From Edaphobacter paludis (GTDB lineage Bacteria; Acidobacteriota; Terriglobia; Terriglobales; Acidobacteriaceae): a stretch of 64,000 bases of DNA. Below, one piece after another: positions 9,282-17,988 of this stretch. Under the pieces are notes generated by a model. That model made no database searches and was not told where the DNA came from. It saw nothing but the letters and a program-made list of their open reading frames with translations. The translations under genes and the position numbers were made by a program. Position 1 is the stretch's first letter. Each line of letters begins with the position of its first letter. The stretch spans positions 434,001-498,000 of the forward strand of contig NZ_CP121194.1 of assembly GCF_039993895.1 (NCBI RefSeq). The letters run 5' to 3'.

Positions 9282-10235
9282 TTATCTGCCGTGCTCTTCC
9301 AGATACTTTTCTACTTCGAGCGCGGCCATGCAGCCTGACCCCGCGGCGGTAATGGCTTGTCGATAGCGGCGGTCCTGAATGTCGCCGCAGGCATACACTC
9401 CGGGCAGCGGCTCTCCGTTCAGCGTCGGGAAGACGTTATTCTGCGTCAGGATGTAGCCGTCCTCGTCGAGGTCGAGCATTCCCTTGAAAGCGGATGCATT
9501 GGGAATGTGTCCGATGCCAAGAAACATGGCTGAGACGTGCAGAATGAACTCGTCGCCGGTGACGCGGTTCTTCAACCGCAATCCTTTTACGTCCTTTTCT
9601 TCAACGCCCAGCACCTCTTCGACCGTTGTGCTGGAGAGGAACTCGATGTTTGGATGAGCGACCGCGCGCTCGAGCATGATCTTTGAGGCGCGAAAGTGCT
9701 CGCTGCGATTGATCAGCGTGACCTTCGACGCAAACCGCGTCAAAAACAGCGCCTCTTCCATGGCCGAGTCGCCGCCACCGATGACAGCGATCTCCTTGCC
9801 CGAGAAGAAGAAGCCGTCGCAGGTGGCGCAGGAGCTGACACCGTGGCCGATCAGGGCCTGCTCCGACGGCAGGTTCAGCCAGCGGGCGCTTGCGCCGGAG
9901 GCGATGATGAGCGTCCGAGTATGGATGATCTCGTTTCCGAGGTTCAGCTCAAAAGGGTGCTTGGTCAGATCGACTGAGGCAAGATGCGCCATGCGCAGCT
10001 CTGCGCCGAAGCGGACCGCCTGCTTCTTCATGTTTTCAATCAGCTCGGGGCCTTGAATGCCATCAGGCCAGCCGGGGAAGTTCTCGACCAGCGTGGTGAT
10101 GGACAACTGGCCGCCAGGCTCGTGGCCTTCGAGGACCAGAGGCTTGAGGTTTGAGCGGGCGGCATAGATGGCGGCGGTCAGTCCGGAGCAGCCGGAACCG
10201 AGGATGACGGTATCGCGAGTATTGTTTTCAGGCAT
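9282..10235 (-). CDS. trxB: Thioredoxin reductase
   Basis: 317 residues from the ATG at 10235 (MPENNTRDTV), with an AAGAGAG ribosome site. The reading frame is open further upstream, but those residues do not fit the family. FAD site GSGCSGLTAAIYAAR, redox-active CATC (136-139), NADPH site IGGGDSAMEEA and the C-terminal FAD motif ACGDIQDRRYRQ are all present. Known role: NADPH-dependent reduction of thioredoxin in the cytoplasm. First gene of the operon with yggS and yggU. Confidence 0.96.
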   Translation of the reverse strand: MPENNTRDTVILGSGCSGLTAAIYAARSNLKPLVLEGHEPGGQLSITTLVENFPGWPDGIQGPELIENMKKQAVRFGAELRMAHLASVDLTKHPFELNLGNEIIHTRTLIIASGASARWLNLPSEQALIGHGVSSCATCDGFFFSGKEIAVIGGGDSAMEEALFLTRFASKVTLINRSEHFRASKIMLERAVAHPNIEFLSSTTVEEVLGVEEKDVKGLRLKNRVTGDEFILHVSAMFLGIGHIPNASAFKGMLDLDEDGYILTQNNVFPTLNGEPLPGVYACGDIQDRRYRQAITAAGSGCMAALEVEKYLEEHGR

Positions 10236-10274
10236 ATTAACTCTCTTAGTGTAAATGCGCGATTGAGGAAAAGG

Positions 10275-10508
10275 ATGCAAGCCGCATTTAGTGACACAAT
10301 TGAGGCTATGGCAAATCTCACATTGGTCTACGGAATGAGGCTGCTGCCCGCGGATGAAATAACGGCAGTGGGCGATGCACCCGTCACGCTGCAGAATGGC
10401 AACGAAGCGCATGTGACCATGCATGTGCTGGAGGGCAGCCGAGAGCAGATCGAAGCCCAACTCCGCATGAGCATTGACGCTTTCTTCGATTTTTATCCTG
10501 AAATCTAG
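10275..10508 (+). CDS. Small protein of unknown function
   Basis: 77 residues from the ATG at 10275, which follows GAGGAAAAGG closely; an in-frame ATG at 10308 (MANLTLVYG, 66 residues) is the alternative. I do not recognise a family. It is acidic, has no membrane segment, and ends in an amphipathic stretch (SREQIEAQLRMSIDAFFDFYPEI in two pieces). It diverges from trxB across a 39-base gap and is followed by a hairpin terminator, which supports a real transcription unit. Confidence 0.55.
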   Translation: MQAAFSDTIEAMANLTLVYGMRLLPADEITAVGDAPVTLQNGNEAHVTMHVLEGSREQIEAQLRMSIDAFFDFYPEI

Positions 10509-10556
10509 ACATCTTTTGCTTCCCGCCCACACCTAATCTCTTACTCTCAACAGGTG

Positions 10557-10583
10557 AGGCCCAGCGTTGGAGCTGGGCCTTTG
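10557..10583 (+). terminator. Intrinsic terminator after the small protein gene
   Basis: AGGCCCAGC (10557-10565) pairs with GCTGGGCCT (10572-10580) around a six-base loop, followed by a short T run. Confidence 0.65.
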
Positions 10584-10681
10584 CGTTTCCGCGCCACTCT
10601 GCTTCGCTTGTCTCGAAACAGGTCACTCGAGTCACGTTACCTGCCTTCTGCCGAAAAAGAAGCAGAGGAGGGTAACGCCAG

Positions 10682-11416
10682 ATGGTCAGAAATCTGCGGA
10701 TATTTCGGGGGTGGCTCGCCTTTTCGGCGGCCGCATTGCTGATGGGGCTTGCTCATGCACAGACTTCTTCCTCTGGGAGCTCCAACGGCGCTGCGATGCC
10801 GCAGAATGTGGAAGATGTCCTTCATCAGATGTCGGATCGGGCCGATATTATCTTCTTAGGCCAGGTCGCCGCGATCCGTCCCAGTGACGACGATGGCATG
10901 GCCGCCGGGTTTGTCGAGATCGATTTCAATGTGGAGCAGCCGATTCGCGGTTGCGCTGGCGGATCCTATGTCCTGCGAGAGTGGGCCGGATTGTGGTCTG
11001 GCGATGCGCGCCGCTATCAGATAGGACAGCGGAGGCTTATGATGCTGCATGCGCCCGGAGCCAGCGGCATGAGTTCGCCTGTCGGAGGCATGGATGGGGC
11101 CATTCCTATTCGCGGCGTAGCCGACGCCTCGCAACTTGCTATGGCTGCCGGAGATCCTCCTGTTCCTGTGGCCGACCTTCGCTGGCTTGGCGCAAAGGTG
11201 GCGCATCCCACGTCTTATGTGCTGCAACCGACCCTGTCGCCTGCGCCCTTGAACATGGAGCGACAGACGGCCTCGGCGGCCACCTTGATTGTGAATCCAA
11301 CCCTGTCGATTGACGACACCTCAGCCCGTGCTTCGACTCCCGCTCAGCAGGCTTCGGTCGATGCCCTGGTCAAATTACTGACCTCCTGGAAAAAGGCGAC
11401 GGACGATGTTCGCTGA
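10682..11416 (+). CDS. Exported protein of unknown function, partner of the next gene
   Basis: 244 residues behind a GGAGG ribosome site, with a Sec signal peptide ending near AHA-QT (residue 26). The region ADIIFLGQVAAIRP to GQRRLMMLHAPG resembles exported proteins whose core begins with a 'source of outflow' beta-strand pattern, but I cannot name a family. The C-terminal 60 residues are Ser/Thr/Ala-rich and probably flexible. The stop overlaps the next gene by 11 bases, so the pair is surely co-transcribed and probably coupled. Function unknown. Confidence 0.8.
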   Translation: MVRNLRIFRGWLAFSAAALLMGLAHAQTSSSGSSNGAAMPQNVEDVLHQMSDRADIIFLGQVAAIRPSDDDGMAAGFVEIDFNVEQPIRGCAGGSYVLREWAGLWSGDARRYQIGQRRLMMLHAPGASGMSSPVGGMDGAIPIRGVADASQLAMAAGDPPVPVADLRWLGAKVAHPTSYVLQPTLSPAPLNMERQTASAATLIVNPTLSIDDTSARASTPAQQASVDALVKLLTSWKKATDDVR

Positions 11417-14321
11417 TCTCCCAACGTTGCGACGAGGATTCGCATTTGCCCTCTACTGGCTGGCCGCAGGCGCAATAGCCTTTGCGGGAGGTCCACGCTG
11501 GGTGACCGGGCCACCGTATTTCAGTACCGCTGGCATTCCAGTCGTCTGGTACACAAATCAGCCGCTTTATTTCACCGATCAGGGCGACCTGAGTTCGTAC
11601 GTCAACCACGCTGCGGCGGATGCAATCGTAGCGGCGGCGGCAAATGTTTGGAACGTGCCGACCTCAAGCCTGGTGCTGGGCTATGGAGGTTCACTCGACG
11701 AAGATGTCAGCGGAGCAAATGTCTATCCGGGGCCAAATGGGCTGGTATTTCCGGCGGACGTACAAAGCAGCAACTACCAGGCCAAGCAGATTGCCGTGAT
11801 CTACGACACTGACGGGTCGGTGACGGACATGCTTCTGGGCAGCGGAGCGAGCGACCCCTCCGGTTGCCGCCAGAACGCCGTGACGGAAAGCGTCGACTCC
11901 ATCGTTCCGGCTGGGTACATCCAACACGCGCTGCTGATTCTGAATGGACGCTGCACGGGTCCGGCCCCGGAACAGCAGTTACAGATGCAGTACCAGCTGA
12001 TGCGTGCCTTTGGGCGTGTCCTTGGACTTGGCTGGTCGCAGGTGAACGACGACGTCTTTACCGGAAGTCCACAGCCGACCTATCAGGAGGCGCTGAACTG
12101 GCCGATCATGCACCCGATCGACATCATCTGCGGGCCCTATACCTATCAATGCCTGCCGCAGCCGTTCACGCTGCGGCCAGACGATCTGTCTGCGCTTGGG
12201 ATGCTGTATTTTATTCCCCAGAACCAGGCGCCTCCGGGCAAGACAGACACACTGTACCTGGCGCATCAGATCTCGGGAACCGTGGTCTTCCCCACCGGCC
12301 AGGGGATGCAGGGCGTGAACGTAGTCGTACGGCGGTGGCATCAATATCGGACTGCCGCAGAATCCTGGCAGACGGTCTCGGCTGTATCAGGCGCTCTATT
12401 TAAGGGAGCAGCCGGCAATCCAGTGACCAGCGCTTCGGCGTCCGCGGCGGGCAGCAGTGGTACTTCGAACCTGGCCTATGAGGGGTTCTATGAAGCGTTC
12501 CGGATTCCCATGTTCGATGGCAACTGGGACAGCGACATTCTGGACACCGAACCGATCAACCCGCTGTATACGGGTGAGTACGCAGTCGGACCCTATATTG
12601 CCAGCCAAGTACAACCCTCGGGCGCAAATTTCGAGCTTTTTACAGACATTATGAGGAGTTATCAGGTGGCTGCGCGGGTGGTCTTGGTCCCGGCCAGCGC
12701 GGCTAACAGTTGCAACACCTCAGCGGACGGTACCGAGGCGGCGCCAGCTGCCATTGCCACGCAAGGCTGGTGGACGGGAACGCTCTGCGCCTACGGGCAC
12801 GCTGGATGGTCCTCGCTGAATGTGAAAGCGAATCGCAGCCTTACGATCGAAGTCACCGCGCAGGATGAAAAGGGGTTCGCTACAACAGCGAAGGCCATGC
12901 CGGTGATCGGGGTATGGAATGCGACGGATCCGCTGAAGTCGCTGCCAACCGTGGCATCGGCGCCCACTGCGTTTAATGGCTCAGCTTATGCAGCGACGGC
13001 GTTGACGGTGCAGAGTTCGCAGCCGAGTCAATTACGAATTTCGATTGCAGATCAGCGTGGAGATGGCCGCCCTGACTTCGCCTATCAGTCGCGTGTGCTG
13101 TATGCAGACAGCGTCAGCCCAGCGAGTGTTAGCGCGGAGGGAGGAGTGGTCACGATTGCGGGGATGGGGTTTCGCGCGGGAAATGTGGTGACGGTTGACG
13201 GTGTTGCGGCCACGGTGACGAGCTGGACGGCGACCTCGATTGTGGCCACCGTCCCGTCGGCCCGAGCGCTTGGTTTCAGTGTCGCGGCTACAGCGGATCT
13301 GACCGTTACCGACCCATCGACCAGAGGCACGACGACGATGACGGGCGCGCTGAACTATGCCGCTCCGCAGCCCTCGTTGAACCTTGTGACGGCGCCGTCA
13401 GGCACAGTGTTTGCCGGCGATACGGCCTCTGTCGCATTCGCGGTGAGAACGTTAGGCGCCGACGGAGTTAGTCCCATTGCGAATCAGTCTGTCAGTTTCA
13501 CGGCGAACGGCGGTGCCGTTAAGTTTGGTGCCTGCGGAGAATCTGCTTGTACCGTAACGACGGATGCAACGGGCTTGGCCTCGACAACTGTAACTGCGCT
13601 CGAAGCGGGATCGATTACGATCTCGGCGGCCAGTTCCATGGGAACGCAGGCTGCCTCGTTTACTGTATTGACGCGGGTTCAGACAGTGACTCCTGTTTTG
13701 CCCGTGCTATATATCGCGGCCAATGCAACTGTTCCCTGGACGTCTCAGGTGGATGTAAGCGACAACTCTGCTTCGACGGCGGGGGTCCTTGTGAACTGGC
13801 AGTCAACGGCAGGAGCGATATTTTTTTCTCCGGCACAATCGAACGCAGATTCGCAGGGGATGGCTGAGACTCAGGCGACGGTTGGCCCGCTGGCCGCTGG
13901 GGGACAGGCGACGGCGTCGGCCTGTGCTTGGACAAACGTATGTGCAGCATTCGCGGCGCAGGCCGTGGACCCGGCGGACTGGCGCATCGAGGTCGTCAGC
14001 GGAGCAGGGCAGTCGATTGGGTATGATGGCGTGCTCGCGCCGATCGTGCTGCGGGTGACGGATACAACGGGCGATCCGATAGCCGGCGCTGTGGTCGAAA
14101 TTCACCAGAGCCTGGATGCGTGGCAGGGGCCGTGTCCCGCTCGGGGACGCTGCCCGGTGCCACCAAGTCAGAGCGCGCAAATATCTTCGGCGGTATCCGA
14201 TATCAATGGCCTGATAACGCTCGTTCCGTTGCAGCTTGCCGGAGTCGCGGAGGTTACAGATCTTGTTGCAGCTACAGGGACACAGGGATTCGTCTCTCTT
14301 TCATTACAGAAACAACCCTGA
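11406..14321 (+). CDS. Large exported protein: decayed matrixin-like domain plus IPT/TIG and Big-type Ig domains
   Basis: 971 residues with an N-terminal signal segment (about 10-27). Residues 35-265 look like a metzincin (matrixin-like) protease domain. MQYQLMRAFGRVLGLGWSQ (about 194-212) lies where HExxHxxGxxH is expected and WPIMHP where the Met-turn is expected, but Arg200-Ala201, Arg204 and Trp210 replace the His/Glu residues, so zinc binding and catalysis are very unlikely. An IPT/TIG domain follows (VSPASVSAEGGVVTIAGMGF, about 565-650), then two bacterial Ig-like (Big_1-type) domains with TTDATGLASTTV and a carboxypeptidase-regulatory-like end. It probably acts as a surface adhesin or scaffold; this is inference. 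Confidence 0.82.
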   Translation: MFADLPTLRRGFAFALYWLAAGAIAFAGGPRWVTGPPYFSTAGIPVVWYTNQPLYFTDQGDLSSYVNHAAADAIVAAAANVWNVPTSSLVLGYGGSLDEDVSGANVYPGPNGLVFPADVQSSNYQAKQIAVIYDTDGSVTDMLLGSGASDPSGCRQNAVTESVDSIVPAGYIQHALLILNGRCTGPAPEQQLQMQYQLMRAFGRVLGLGWSQVNDDVFTGSPQPTYQEALNWPIMHPIDIICGPYTYQCLPQPFTLRPDDLSALGMLYFIPQNQAPPGKTDTLYLAHQISGTVVFPTGQGMQGVNVVVRRWHQYRTAAESWQTVSAVSGALFKGAAGNPVTSASASAAGSSGTSNLAYEGFYEAFRIPMFDGNWDSDILDTEPINPLYTGEYAVGPYIASQVQPSGANFELFTDIMRSYQVAARVVLVPASAANSCNTSADGTEAAPAAIATQGWWTGTLCAYGHAGWSSLNVKANRSLTIEVTAQDEKGFATTAKAMPVIGVWNATDPLKSLPTVASAPTAFNGSAYAATALTVQSSQPSQLRISIADQRGDGRPDFAYQSRVLYADSVSPASVSAEGGVVTIAGMGFRAGNVVTVDGVAATVTSWTATSIVATVPSARALGFSVAATADLTVTDPSTRGTTTMTGALNYAAPQPSLNLVTAPSGTVFAGDTASVAFAVRTLGADGVSPIANQSVSFTANGGAVKFGACGESACTVTTDATGLASTTVTALEAGSITISAASSMGTQAASFTVLTRVQTVTPVLPVLYIAANATVPWTSQVDVSDNSASTAGVLVNWQSTAGAIFFSPAQSNADSQGMAETQATVGPLAAGGQATASACAWTNVCAAFAAQAVDPADWRIEVVSGAGQSIGYDGVLAPIVLRVTDTTGDPIAGAVVEIHQSLDAWQGPCPARGRCPVPPSQSAQISSAVSDINGLITLVPLQLAGVAEVTDLVAATGTQGFVSLSLQKQP

Positions 14322-14407
14322 ACCTGAGCTAGACTATTTTGCTGGGGAAAGAGCCGGATAGGTACAGTTCGCATCAAATAGATAGATAAAGTGGAGGAGC
14401 GCAAACG

Positions 14408-15790
14408 ATGGCAGTAGGTACATCCGGAGGCGGTGTCGAACGCAAGCGTGTCGTTATTATTGGCGGCGGATTCGCCGGACTGAATGCAGCGCTGGATCTT
14501 GCTAAGCTGCCACTCGACATTTCTCTTATTGACCGTAGAAACCACCATACCTTTCAGCCGCTGCTTTATCAGGTGGCGCTTGCGGTGCTTTCTCCCGCCG
14601 ACATTGCTCAGCCGATTCGCTCCATCTTGCGCAACTATCCTAATGTTGAGGTGCTGATGGACGAGGCTGTGGCCTTCCATCTCGACGAGCAAAGAGTGGA
14701 ACTGAAGACGGGGGCTGAGCTTGAGTATGACTATCTCATCGTGGCTACCGGTTCCACGCACTCGTACTTTGGCCACGACGATTGGGCGAAGCTCGCTCCC
14801 GGCTTGAAGACTGTGGAAGATGCGACCGAGATTCGCCGCCGGGTTCTGCTCGCTTTTGAGCTGGCCGAACGGCAGATGCAGGAGACGGGCAGCCATCCTC
14901 CGCTGAACTTTGTCATCATCGGCGGCGGTCCTACGGGAGTGGAACTCGCAGGGGCGATCAGCGACATTGCGAAGCTCTATATGTCGAACAACTTTCGACA
15001 CATCGATCCTTCAGAGGCAAAGGTGATGATCCTCGAAGGCGGCCCGAAGATTCTGGGTATGTATCCCGACGACCTGCAGGCGAAGGCGCGGGAACAACTC
15101 AATGCGCTTGGCGTAAAGCTGCGCGTGAATGCGCATGTCTCCGACGTGCAGCCCGGCTACGTGATGGTTGGCGATGAACGTATCGACGCGGTCGTCACGC
15201 TTTGGGCGGCAGGTGTGCAGGCTTCGCCTCTGGGCAAGTTGCTGGGCTTTGCGACGGATAAAAAAGGATGCGTAGTGGTGGATGAGCATCTCAATCCACC
15301 GGGGCATCCGGAGATCTTTATCTGCGGCGATCTTGCTCATTTTGAGCAAAATGGCAAGCAGGTTCCCGGTGTCGCGCAACCCGCCATGCAGATGGGTAAG
15401 TACGCAGCGAAGCGTATCTCACGTTTGGTCGCCGCGGAGCTGGGAAGCGATGGGACGGGAAGGAATGAGCCATTCCACTACTTCGACAAAGGCGACATGG
15501 CGACCATTGGACGCAAGGCTGCCGTGGCGAATATCCAATGGCCATTCAAAGCCCACTGGAGCGGCTTTCCTGCCTGGATGACGTGGCTCGTCGTCCATAT
15601 CTTCTTTTTGATTGGTTTTAGAAACCGTCTCTCAGTGTTTCGCCAATGGGCCTGGACTTATGTCACCTTCAAGGACAGCGCTCGCCTGATTATCGGATCG
15701 CAGGAGCTGCCGGGATGGAACTCTGAGGATAACCAGCCGGTTGCCGTCGCCGCTGCGATGGCTCTCGATCTTGGTTCACCGAAGACGTGA
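14408..15790 (+). CDS. ndh: Type II NADH dehydrogenase (NDH-2)
   Basis: 460 residues behind a GGAGG ribosome site. The FAD motif GGGFAGLNAA (19-28) and the NAD(P)H motif VIIGGGPTGVELAG (about 169-182) sit as in NDH-2 enzymes. FICGDLAHF carries the second FAD contact, and a C-terminal amphipathic/hydrophobic segment (WLVVHIFFLIGF) would anchor it to the inner membrane. Known role: transfer of electrons from NADH to quinone without proton pumping. Single-gene unit by spacing. Confidence 0.93.
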   Translation: MAVGTSGGGVERKRVVIIGGGFAGLNAALDLAKLPLDISLIDRRNHHTFQPLLYQVALAVLSPADIAQPIRSILRNYPNVEVLMDEAVAFHLDEQRVELKTGAELEYDYLIVATGSTHSYFGHDDWAKLAPGLKTVEDATEIRRRVLLAFELAERQMQETGSHPPLNFVIIGGGPTGVELAGAISDIAKLYMSNNFRHIDPSEAKVMILEGGPKILGMYPDDLQAKAREQLNALGVKLRVNAHVSDVQPGYVMVGDERIDAVVTLWAAGVQASPLGKLLGFATDKKGCVVVDEHLNPPGHPEIFICGDLAHFEQNGKQVPGVAQPAMQMGKYAAKRISRLVAAELGSDGTGRNEPFHYFDKGDMATIGRKAAVANIQWPFKAHWSGFPAWMTWLVVHIFFLIGFRNRLSVFRQWAWTYVTFKDSARLIIGSQELPGWNSEDNQPVAVAAAMALDLGSPKT

Positions 15791-15809
15791 TTTGGCAAGG
15801 CTGGCGAAA

Positions 15810-16760
15810 TTAAATGCTCTGCTGCTGAGTTTTCAGGATTGGCCTTCGACTGGTCTCCTGCTGAGCGACGCGCATGGTTTCGCCCTCTTCGAGCACTTTC
15901 ACCTTGCTGCTGATTCCCAGGCGTGTGGCCTCAGCCAGCAGGCGTTGCACAGGCTCATCCATCGGTTCCCGCCCCAGATTGAACGTGCCGAAGTGCATCG
16001 GCACCATCCACTTCGCGCCCACTTCGACAAAGCCCCGCACAGCTTCTTCCGGGCTGGTGTGGACGGCGCGATAACTATCTGGGAAGTAGGCCCCGATAGG
16101 CAGCAGAGCCACTTGTGGATGAAGCCGCTTTCCAATCTCCTCGAAGCCTGAAAAATAAGCCGTGTCGCCGGAGTGATAGACCGAATACCCCACGCCCTCG
16201 ACTACATATCCACCATAGCCACGATGGATATCGTTGAACATGCGCGCGCCCCAATGTTTGCAGGGAGTAAGCGTGACGGTCAGGCCGCGGACCTCAAGCT
16301 TTTCCCACCACTTCATTCCGTGCACTCTCGAAAAGCCGAGGCCGGATACGAGATCTTCCACTCCCCAGGGAACGACGACATCGGGAGCCTTTTTCCCGAG
16401 CATCTGCGCGCTGCGCACGACGCGCCGCAGCGAAGCAATGTTCAGGTGGTCCATGTGAGCGTGCGTCAGCAAAACTACATCGATGGCGGGCATCTCATTG
16501 ACTAGAAGGCCCGCTCGCCTCTGTCGGCGCAGCAGGATCAGACGCTTGACGAAGACCGGATCGATCAGCACGGAGCGGCCGCCCACCTGAAGCAGAAATG
16601 AAGAGTGGCCGATGAAAGTCACCCCCAGTTCGTCTGGCCCGACAATCTCGGTGGGGCGAGGCTCACCCGCTATCGGCTGCGCATGGCTCTCCTGCACTAA
16701 CCGCCAGAGTTGCTTGAGCTTCGTCACCACAAAGGGTTGCCCTCTCCACCTCTTAAACAT
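15810..16760 (-). CDS. MBL-fold metal-dependent hydrolase, UlaG/NAPE-PLD-like
   Basis: 316 residues from the ATG at 16760 (MFKRWRG), chosen for the AAAGAGG site upstream; the open frame extends to 16862. The zinc signature is THAHMDH (99-105), preceded by FIGHSSFLLQ and LIDPVF and followed by CKHWGAR, YHSGDTAYF and PMHFGTF. The layout matches the branch containing N-acyl-phosphatidylethanolamine phospholipase D and UlaG-like lactonases. Substrate unknown. Convergent with ndh. Confidence 0.88.
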   Translation of the reverse strand: MFKRWRGQPFVVTKLKQLWRLVQESHAQPIAGEPRPTEIVGPDELGVTFIGHSSFLLQVGGRSVLIDPVFVKRLILLRRQRRAGLLVNEMPAIDVVLLTHAHMDHLNIASLRRVVRSAQMLGKKAPDVVVPWGVEDLVSGLGFSRVHGMKWWEKLEVRGLTVTLTPCKHWGARMFNDIHRGYGGYVVEGVGYSVYHSGDTAYFSGFEEIGKRLHPQVALLPIGAYFPDSYRAVHTSPEEAVRGFVEVGAKWMVPMHFGTFNLGREPMDEPVQRLLAEATRLGISSKVKVLEEGETMRVAQQETSRRPILKTQQQSI

Positions 16761-16944
16761 TGGTCCTCTTTCCCCTAGATGCGCGCGGATGTAATTACTT
16801 TGCCTTGGGGAAGGGCACTCTCGCTCCTTCGATTGCAAGCTGGCTACCCGATACCACATCAATGCGCATCTATCTCATGGGACGAGCATATCAACCCCGA
16901 GTCAACCAAGGATTGCCGCTATCTCTGCTGACCACAAGCCCGCC

Positions 16945-17919
16945 GTGCCTCTCGATCCCCGCCAGCAGCGGATTTGGGATTATGTGTCCCATTCTCCCCT
17001 GCACTCACTCTGGGATCTGCAAGGGATTTCTCTCCGGGTCGTTGCGGTGCGCACCTGGAAGAACTTTCTCAGCGACAATCTCCTTGGCCGGGCTGCCGAA
17101 CTTGGCTTCTACTTTCTATTCGCGCTTTTTCCTACGCTGTTCTGTGCCAGTTCTCTGCTTGGGCTGGCCGCGCGCTCCGCCTCGAGCGTCTATGACAGGT
17201 TGCTCCATTACCTGGCCTTCGTCATTCCTCACGCTGCAATGGGGATGGTAATTGCGACCTTCAATGAGACGACTGCGGCTGCTACCAGCGGCAAGCTGAC
17301 CTTTGGAATTGTTGCCGCTCTCTGGTCTGCCTCGGTTGGCTTCTCGGCGATTCAGGACAGCATGAACACGGTTTACAAGGTCCCCGAGACACGCTCCTAT
17401 TTTCACGCCCGTATCTCAGCCATCGGAGTCACGATCGTTCTGGCTATTCTGGTTTCGGTTACGCTGTCGTCGATGCTTGCCAGCGACTTTTTCGCCCGTG
17501 TCGCCCGCGACCGCATCTATCACCATTTTCTCGCCAGCGTTGTGGTTGTGGTGATCCGCTCTCTCGGTTGGATCGTCGTAACCGTCCTGATTACGCTTTT
17601 CTTTGCCATCATCTACTATTGGGCCCCCGATGTGAAAAAGAACTGTTGGCGCTGGCTCACTCCGGGGAGCGCCATCGGTATCGTCGTGTGGATTCTTGCC
17701 TCTGTAGGCTTCCGCGTTTATCTGCACTTCTTCAATAACTTCTCTGTTACGTATGGCTCACTGGGAGCGGTCATCATTTTATTGACATGGTTCTACATCA
17801 CCGGACTGACGCTTCTGCTGGGCGCTGAGATCAACAGCCAGATTGAAGCGGCTGCTGCTGAAAAACGCCTCCTTGCCGAGCATCCTTCCACATTGCCCAC
17901 GGTCACTCCTGCAGTGTGA
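16945..17919 (+). CDS. YihY/BrkB-family inner-membrane protein
   Basis: 324 residues from a GTG start; the ribosome site is weak, so the exact start is uncertain. Six hydrophobic segments and the family blocks RAAELGFYFLFALFP, FSAIQDSMNTVYKV and YGSLGAVIILLTWFYITG are present. The family was once taken for ribonuclease BN, which is incorrect; its role is unknown. Followed after 69 bases by a co-directional symporter gene. Confidence 0.9.
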   Translation: MPLDPRQQRIWDYVSHSPLHSLWDLQGISLRVVAVRTWKNFLSDNLLGRAAELGFYFLFALFPTLFCASSLLGLAARSASSVYDRLLHYLAFVIPHAAMGMVIATFNETTAAATSGKLTFGIVAALWSASVGFSAIQDSMNTVYKVPETRSYFHARISAIGVTIVLAILVSVTLSSMLASDFFARVARDRIYHHFLASVVVVVIRSLGWIVVTVLITLFFAIIYYWAPDVKKNCWRWLTPGSAIGIVVWILASVGFRVYLHFFNNFSVTYGSLGAVIILLTWFYITGLTLLLGAEINSQIEAAAAEKRLLAEHPSTLPTVTPAV

Positions 17920-17988
17920 TTGGACGGTCTGTTGCTATCCACCTAGCCCCCCGATAAATAATCCACAAGATAAAATCGCACAACGACC

